This document shows, one piece after another, positions 8,227 to 11,969 of a stretch of 11,969 bases of DNA. The notes beneath the pieces are model-generated. The model was not told the origin of the DNA. It saw only the letters and a program-made list of their open reading frames with translations, and did not search any database. Position 1 is the stretch's first letter; every line of letters begins with the position of its first letter. The stretch is from Deltaproteobacteria bacterium (GTDB lineage: Bacteria > Desulfobacterota > Desulfobacteria > Desulfobacterales > Desulfobacteraceae). Where the stretch lies: the NCBI GenBank assembly GCA_019314105.1, contig JAFCZY010000097.1:1-11969 (forward strand), in the 5' to 3' direction. The position numbers and the translations under genes were made by a program.

Positions 8227-8852
8227 TCGGATATCTTGAAGGAACCATTCTCCATTTTGAATCTGACGGCATCTTACTGCTGGTCGGTAATATTGGATAT
8301 GAGGTGTTATTGAATCCTCAAATGGTTGAAAAATTAATGTCTCAGGGTTCAAATGAGACATCTGTTTCTTTATATATTTATTATCATCAGACAGAGAGAC
8401 AGCCTAAACCGGTACTTATCGGTTTTGAAACACGTGAAGATAAAGAGTTTTTTCAAACGTTTATTACCGTCGATGCCATCGGCCCCATGAAAGCCGTAAA
8501 AGCGATGACCTGTCCGGTGGGTGAGATGGCAGGGGCCATTGAAAAAAAAGATGTTTCTTTTTTAACGGGATTGAGCGGGATTGGCAAAAGAACTGCCCAG
8601 AAAATTATCGCAACCCTTCATGGGAAGGTAGAAAAATTTATAGCAGTGACCGGTGATAAAACAGAATCTATTCAAGATAAAATTCATAGTGGGATGCACC
8701 CTATCACTCAACAAGTGGCCGACGTTCTGGTAGAGCAATTGGGGCATTCCCAGACATCTGCAAAAAGAATGATCAAGGAGGCCTTTGAACGAAACACCAC
8801 GATGTCAACCCCGGAAGAACTTTTTGATGAAATTTTTCAGGAGAAAAAATAA
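8223..8852 (+). CDS. ruvA: Holliday junction DNA-binding protein RuvA, divergent
   Basis: A 209-residue protein that binds four-way junctions as a tetramer and loads the RuvB motor. Domain I (OB fold) starts MIGYLEGTI and includes GNIGYEVLL. Two helix-hairpin-helix motifs are at about 83-94 (VDAIGPMKAVKA, divergent from the usual GVGPKLA type) and 117-128 (LSGIGKRTAQKI, standard). Domain III, which touches RuvB, covers about 160-209. In E. coli the acidic pin (E55, D56) lies in VREDAQLLYGF; aligning here through the GF at 67-68 places Q60 and P61 at these positions, so the acidic pin appears absent. The ATG overlaps the ruvC stop. Confidence 0.95.
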   Translation: MIGYLEGTILHFESDGILLLVGNIGYEVLLNPQMVEKLMSQGSNETSVSLYIYYHQTERQPKPVLIGFETREDKEFFQTFITVDAIGPMKAVKAMTCPVGEMAGAIEKKDVSFLTGLSGIGKRTAQKIIATLHGKVEKFIAVTGDKTESIQDKIHSGMHPITQQVADVLVEQLGHSQTSAKRMIKEAFERNTTMSTPEELFDEIFQEKK

Positions 8853-8855
8853 ACC

Positions 8856-9887
8856 ATGAGTGATGATATCATTTCCTATTCTTCTGATAAAAAGGGAATC
8901 GTTACATCGAACAGCACGATCGATGATATATCCGCTGAGATTAAATCTTTAAGACCCACAAGTTTCAAAGAATATGTCGGCCAGGAGGATACGATTGAAA
9001 CCTTGAAAATTGCCATACAGGCAGCCAAAATGAGGAATGAATCTTTAGATCATATACTGCTCCATGGACCTCCCGGTTTGGGAAAAACAACCGTTTCCCA
9101 TATTATTGCCAAAGAAATGGGCAAGGACTTAACCGTCACTTCAGGGCCCACTCTGGAGAAGGGAGGAGATCTCATCGGGATATTAACCAATCTGGGTGAG
9201 GGGGATATCCTTTTTATCGATGAAATTCATCGAATTCCAAAGGTGGTTGAGGAATTTTTATACCCTGCCATGGAAGATTTTGCCGTGGATTTTATATTTG
9301 ATAAGGGGATTCACGCAAGGAGCCATCGATATCGGCTAAAGCAATTTGTCCTTATTGGTGCCACCACCAGGGTCGGTCTGTTATCCTCTCCATTAAGGGA
9401 TCGATTCGGTCTTTTCCGCACCCTTGATTTTTATTCAAAGGAACAATTGGTTGTTATCGTTAAGCGATCCGCTGCTATTTTAAATACGGTTATTTCTGAT
9501 AATGGTGCCATAGAACTTGCTGAACGGTCCAGAGGGACCCCCAGGATTGCAAATAGATTATTAAAAAGAGTCCGGGATTATTCACAGGTAAAACTACACG
9601 GGAGAGTGACCCGGGAGAGTGTGCGGGCGGCTCTTGAACTTGAAGGAATTGATATGATGGGACTCACATCTCTTGACAGGAATTATCTAAAAACGATCAT
9701 AGATTTTTATAAGGGCGGGCCTGTGGGGATTGAAGCAATCGCTGCAACATTACAGGAAGAAACTGATACGCTTGTGGATGTTGTAGAACCATTTTTATTA
9801 AAAGTCGGATTGGTTCTTCGAACGTCCAGTGGCAGAAAAGCATCACAAAAAGCATATCAGCATCTTAAGCTTAAACCATCATCATAA
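8856..9887 (+). CDS. ruvB: Holliday junction branch migration ATPase RuvB
   Basis: A 343-residue hexameric AAA+ motor that drives branch migration with RuvA. The Walker A is GPPGLGKTT (71-79), Walker B ILFIDEIH (118-125), sensor 1 GATTR (168-172), the arginine-finger segment RDRFG (181-185) and the sensor 2 region [13 protein letters not shown] (226-238). A C-terminal winged helix follows, with [16 protein letters not shown] and ending near residue 335. The stretch between Walker B and sensor 1, which carries the hairpin that contacts RuvA, differs from the usual GEGPAARSIKLDLPPF pattern: here [16 protein letters not shown]. That fits co-divergence with the unusual RuvA. AGGAG at 8839-8843 lies 12 bases before the ATG; the gap to ruvA is three bases. 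Confidence 0.97.
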   Translation: MSDDIISYSSDKKGIVTSNSTIDDISAEIKSLRPTSFKEYVGQEDTIETLKIAIQAAKMRNESLDHILLHGPPGLGKTTVSHIIAKEMGKDLTVTSGPTLEKGGDLIGILTNLGEGDILFIDEIHRIPKVVEEFLYPAMEDFAVDFIFDKGIHARSHRYRLKQFVLIGATTRVGLLSSPLRDRFGLFRTLDFYSKEQLVVIVKRSAAILNTVISDNGAIELAERSRGTPRIANRLLKRVRDYSQVKLHGRVTRESVRAALELEGIDMMGLTSLDRNYLKTIIDFYKGGPVGIEAIAATLQEETDTLVDVVEPFLLKVGLVLRTSSGRKASQKAYQHLKLKPSS

Positions 9888-9920
9888 AGCGTCCCAAATG
9901 AGGTATAATTGTTAATTTTG

Positions 9921-10889
9921 ATGACAAAGAAATTATTTTCAAATAGACTGAATCTGTTATTATTGATTGTGGCAATACCATTCTTTTTACCCTTCGATTC
10001 TAGTGTTTTTGGGAGCGAACAACTATTTCCTTCCGCTATTATTAAATTACCGGATAATGAGACTGCCATTCTGGTTGAGAAAAAAAATCAAACCCTGTTT
10101 TTGTATGCTTCCCGGGACAACAATCTATTTGTTCAGTTTCAAGCCCCTTGCTCAACAGGCGAAGCAGTTGGTGTCAAACAAAAGGCAGGAGACAAGAAAA
10201 CACCCGAAGGTATTTATTTTTTAAAAGACGAATATGAAGATAAATATTTGTCCCCGATATATGGAAAAAAAGCATTCCCCACAGATTACCCCAATTTTAT
10301 GGATAAAAGATCAGGGAAAAAAGGATCGGCTATCTGGATACATGGTACAAACAAAGAGCTAAAACCCATGGATTCAAATGGATGCATTGCATTGGAAAAT
10401 TCTAATGTCGTAAAACTTTCAAACTATGTAACCCTTAATTCAACGCCTGTGATTATGGTTGAAGAAATTGATAAGATTGATAGAGAAACGCTTATCAAAC
10501 AGGAGGAAAATATAACCCGCATGTTGAGCCAGTGGATAAACGCCATTGAAAAAGGAAGCTACCATGAGTATCTGTCATTTTATTCTTCGGAATACTTACC
10601 GGATATAAGCTGGTGGGACCAATGGGTTGAAATAAGAAAGCGGGCAGATAATATGGGGTCGAACTTGAGGGTGAAAAGGGACAGGACAGGGATTTATTAC
10701 CATGATCGTGTTTTTGTGGTGGTGTTTGATTATTTTCTGACCTTTGAAAATAAAAAAATTTTGGTGGGGAAAAGAAAACTATTTCTGGAAAATCAAAATA
10801 CCAGCTATAAAATTATGGGGGATGTTTTTCAAAAAACAAAGACGCCTTTGATGACTGCTGCAAAAACACTTGTAGAGCCTGATTTGTAA
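9921..10889 (+). CDS. Exported L,D-transpeptidase with C-terminal NTF2-like domain
   Basis: From the ATG at 9921 the protein has 322 residues. A signal peptide has a basic start MTKKLFSNR, a long hydrophobic core and likely cleavage near SSVFG-SE. The YkuD catalytic domain follows (about 45-180), with the active-site motif IHGTN and then SNGC (catalytic cysteine about residue 155, numbering from 9921). Such enzymes make 3-3 crosslinks or attach lipoproteins to peptidoglycan in the periplasm. The C-terminal 120 residues (LSQWINAIEKGSYHEYLSFY onward) resemble the Cds6/NTF2-like domain fused to YkuD in other Gram-negatives. An alternative TTG start at 9909 has GAGG at 9900-9903 and adds four residues; the signal peptide looks more normal from 9921. 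It begins 33 bases after ruvB. Confidence 0.88.
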   Translation: MTKKLFSNRLNLLLLIVAIPFFLPFDSSVFGSEQLFPSAIIKLPDNETAILVEKKNQTLFLYASRDNNLFVQFQAPCSTGEAVGVKQKAGDKKTPEGIYFLKDEYEDKYLSPIYGKKAFPTDYPNFMDKRSGKKGSAIWIHGTNKELKPMDSNGCIALENSNVVKLSNYVTLNSTPVIMVEEIDKIDRETLIKQEENITRMLSQWINAIEKGSYHEYLSFYSSEYLPDISWWDQWVEIRKRADNMGSNLRVKRDRTGIYYHDRVFVVVFDYFLTFENKKILVGKRKLFLENQNTSYKIMGDVFQKTKTPLMTAAKTLVEPDL

Positions 10890-10925
10890 AAAGAGTCTTT
10901 AAAATTTGGTTAAAAAAGGTGAATT

Positions 10926-11267
10926 ATGGAAGACATATCAAGAGAACTGGAAAGAGAAATAGCCCGATCCAAACCAAAGCCCTACAAAAAAGATCGGAAG
11001 ACAAGGGTTCTTATTGTTGATAATTTTGGGAAGATGAAATCCGGTGAGCATTTAAAAACCCTTATAAAGATCCTGTCTGTCATCACCGTTTTTTGGTTTG
11101 TGGCAGCCGTTTTTTATTATTATCTATATACGGATTTGTCCCGGGATATCAATCCGGTTAAAAACAGGCTTGTTTCGGCTGAAAAAAAGGTCACTGAGTT
11201 GACCCGGGAAAAAGAAATATTGATGGCAAGGCTTGTGATTTCGGGAAAAGACCCGGGGATTGAATAA
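10926..11267 (+). CDS. Small single-pass membrane protein with coiled coil, function unknown
   Basis: A 113-residue protein I do not assign to a named family. Residues 1-45 are charged and basic, likely cytoplasmic. One hydrophobic segment at about 47-68 is followed by an outside stretch of 45 residues, of which about 78-103 (PVKNRLVSAEKKVTELTREKE and on) looks like a coiled coil. The layout recalls small bitopic division or envelope proteins, but this is only topology. AAAAGGTG at 10914-10921 is a good ribosome site, close before the ATG. It sits 36 bases after the L,D-transpeptidase and just before the bactofilin, suggesting a partner role such as membrane anchoring; that is inference from neighbours. 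Confidence 0.75.
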   Translation: MEDISRELEREIARSKPKPYKKDRKTRVLIVDNFGKMKSGEHLKTLIKILSVITVFWFVAAVFYYYLYTDLSRDINPVKNRLVSAEKKVTELTREKEILMARLVISGKDPGIE

Positions 11268-11293
11268 GCAGGATGAAAAAGAGGAGATATAAA

Positions 11294-11683
11294 GTGGGAA
11301 AGGAAAACAGTAAAAATCTTTCAATCATTGACAGGGATCTGAAAATTGAAGGCTCGATATCAAGCAAGGGAAAATTGATTATCAAGGGTCAGGTAACCGG
11401 TACGATTGAAGGGGATGTGGTCATTATTTCAGAAGAAGGACGGGTAAATTCCAGCGTGACAAAGGTATCCAGCATGACCATTGCCGGTAAATTCCAGGGA
11501 GAAGTGACGGCCACCAAAGAGTTGATTATCCTTTCTACGGGGATATGTTCCGGAAAGATTGAGTGTAACAAAAATCTTATCGTTGAAAATGGGGGTATTT
11601 TAAATGCAGAAGTATCCTGTAAGACCTCTATGAAGTTATTGCCGGAGAAAGATTTAAAAAAGGGAAAACAAATAGAACTTTAA
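11294..11683 (+). CDS. Bactofilin (DUF583/bactofilin A-E family)
   Basis: From the GTG at 11294 the protein has 129 residues. Bactofilins polymerise without nucleotide into filaments, often at the inner membrane, and organise peptidoglycan enzymes, stalks or cell shape. The sequence shows the family pattern: LSIIDRDLKIEGSISSKGKL, then a core (about 10-110) of short beta strands with repeating glycines (IKGQVTGTIEGDVVI, GRVNSSV, AGKFQGEV, ENGGILNAEV), consistent with a right-handed beta helix. The tail is Lys-rich. The GTG is preferred over the ATG at 11273 because GAGGAG at 11281-11286 lies seven bases before it and the protein then begins close to the family start. It follows the small membrane protein gene by 26 bases. 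Confidence 0.9.
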   Translation: MGKENSKNLSIIDRDLKIEGSISSKGKLIIKGQVTGTIEGDVVIISEEGRVNSSVTKVSSMTIAGKFQGEVTATKELIILSTGICSGKIECNKNLIVENGGILNAEVSCKTSMKLLPEKDLKKGKQIEL

Positions 11684-11690
11684 ATTTTGC

Positions 11691-11717
11691 TTGACATAGG
11701 CCTGAAAATTATATAAT
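11691..11717 (+). promoter_or_regulatory. Probable sigma-70 promoter of rplM
   Basis: Perfect TTGACA at 11691-11696 and perfect TATAAT at 11712-11717 are separated by 15 bases, with TAATTA at 11714 if 17-base spacing applies. It begins seven bases after the bactofilin stop and implies a leader of about 35 bases, too short for a large ribosomal-protein leader structure. The geometry matches the tol promoter. Confidence 0.8.
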
Positions 11718-11759
11718 TAAGATCGATTGTGTTTATGAATTGAGGAGCGTTGAGGAAAA

Positions 11760-11969
11760 TTGAAAAAATATACATATAGTGCAAAAAGATCAGACAATAA
11801 AGAAAATTGGTGCGTTATTGATGCAAAAGATGAAATTCTTGGTAGGCTTGCATCACAGGTGGCATATAGAATTCGTGGGAAGAACAACCCACTCTTTACG
11901 CCCCATGTTGATACCGGCGACTGGGTTGTCGTCATCAATGCAGATAAAATCCGTATGACGGGTAATAAA
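11760..11969 (+). CDS. rplM: 50S ribosomal protein L13 (partial, 5' part)
   Basis: The first 70 codons of ribosomal protein L13, about half the usual 142 residues; the rest lies past the window end. Recognised by [18 protein letters not shown], then the family stretch around [20 protein letters not shown] and [12 protein letters not shown]. It starts with TTG: there is no in-frame ATG or GTG before the conserved region and a TGA lies nine bases upstream (11751-11753). Two GAGG sites precede it, GAGGAG at 11742-11747 and GAGGA at 11752-11756. L13 is assembled early into the large subunit, and rplM is usually followed by rpsI. Confidence 0.95.
   Translation, partial: MKKYTYSAKRSDNKENWCVIDAKDEILGRLASQVAYRIRGKNNPLFTPHVDTGDWVVVINADKIRMTGNK

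Noticed and set aside
9904..9909. Perfect TATAAT before the L,D-transpeptidase gene
   Set aside because: No -35-like sequence lies 16-18 bases upstream and no TG extension at the right place; in AT-rich DNA a lone TATAAT is expected by chance.
11718..11759. Autoregulatory L13 leader RNA before rplM
   Set aside because: The predicted leader is only about 35 bases and shows no convincing stem beyond the two ribosome-site-like GAGG motifs.

Overview
The window is a gene-dense stretch of ordinary chromosome from an AT-rich Gram-negative bacterium. The complete Tol-Pal envelope system, the lipoprotein signals and the style of the GroEL, Pal and CpoB proteins fit a sulfate-reducer-type deltaproteobacterium (Desulfobacterota, perhaps Desulfobacterales). 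That placement is inferred from protein style and base composition, not from a marker search. Every complete gene lies on the + strand, and no gene-free stretch exceeds 300 bases.

Layout: (1) 1-177, the 3' end of an unrecognised gene. (2) 208-2611, a promoter, a small FmdB-type zinc-ribbon gene, then groES and groEL, closed by a strong intrinsic terminator at 2652-2690. (3) From a promoter at 2702, the Tol-Pal operon tolQ-tolR-tolA-tolB-pal-cpoB (2796-7728). These proteins couple the inner-membrane proton motive force to outer-membrane constriction. The tolB-pal gap holds a 64-base near-perfect palindrome that looks like a REP/MITE-type mobile repeat. cpoB has an in-frame lipoprotein signal tail upstream of its first usable start codon. 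(4) 7741-9887, ruvC-ruvA-ruvB, the Holliday-junction resolvase and branch-migration motor, tightly packed. (5) 9921-11683, an envelope set: an exported L,D-transpeptidase with a C-terminal NTF2-like domain, a small single-pass membrane protein with a coiled coil, and a bactofilin. (6) A strong promoter at 11691 and the first 70 codons of rplM (ribosomal protein L13), cut by the window end.

Genes from tolQ to the bactofilin are on one strand with mostly tiny gaps or overlaps. No intrinsic terminator is visible between them, so they may be read as one long transcript, perhaps modulated by the palindrome between tolB and pal. I see no tRNA, rRNA, CRISPR, intact insertion sequence, integrase or defence gene, and no convincing new system. 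The points most worth a second look are the palindrome, the disrupted 5' end of cpoB, the divergent RuvA acidic pin, and the L,D-transpeptidase/membrane protein/bactofilin cluster.
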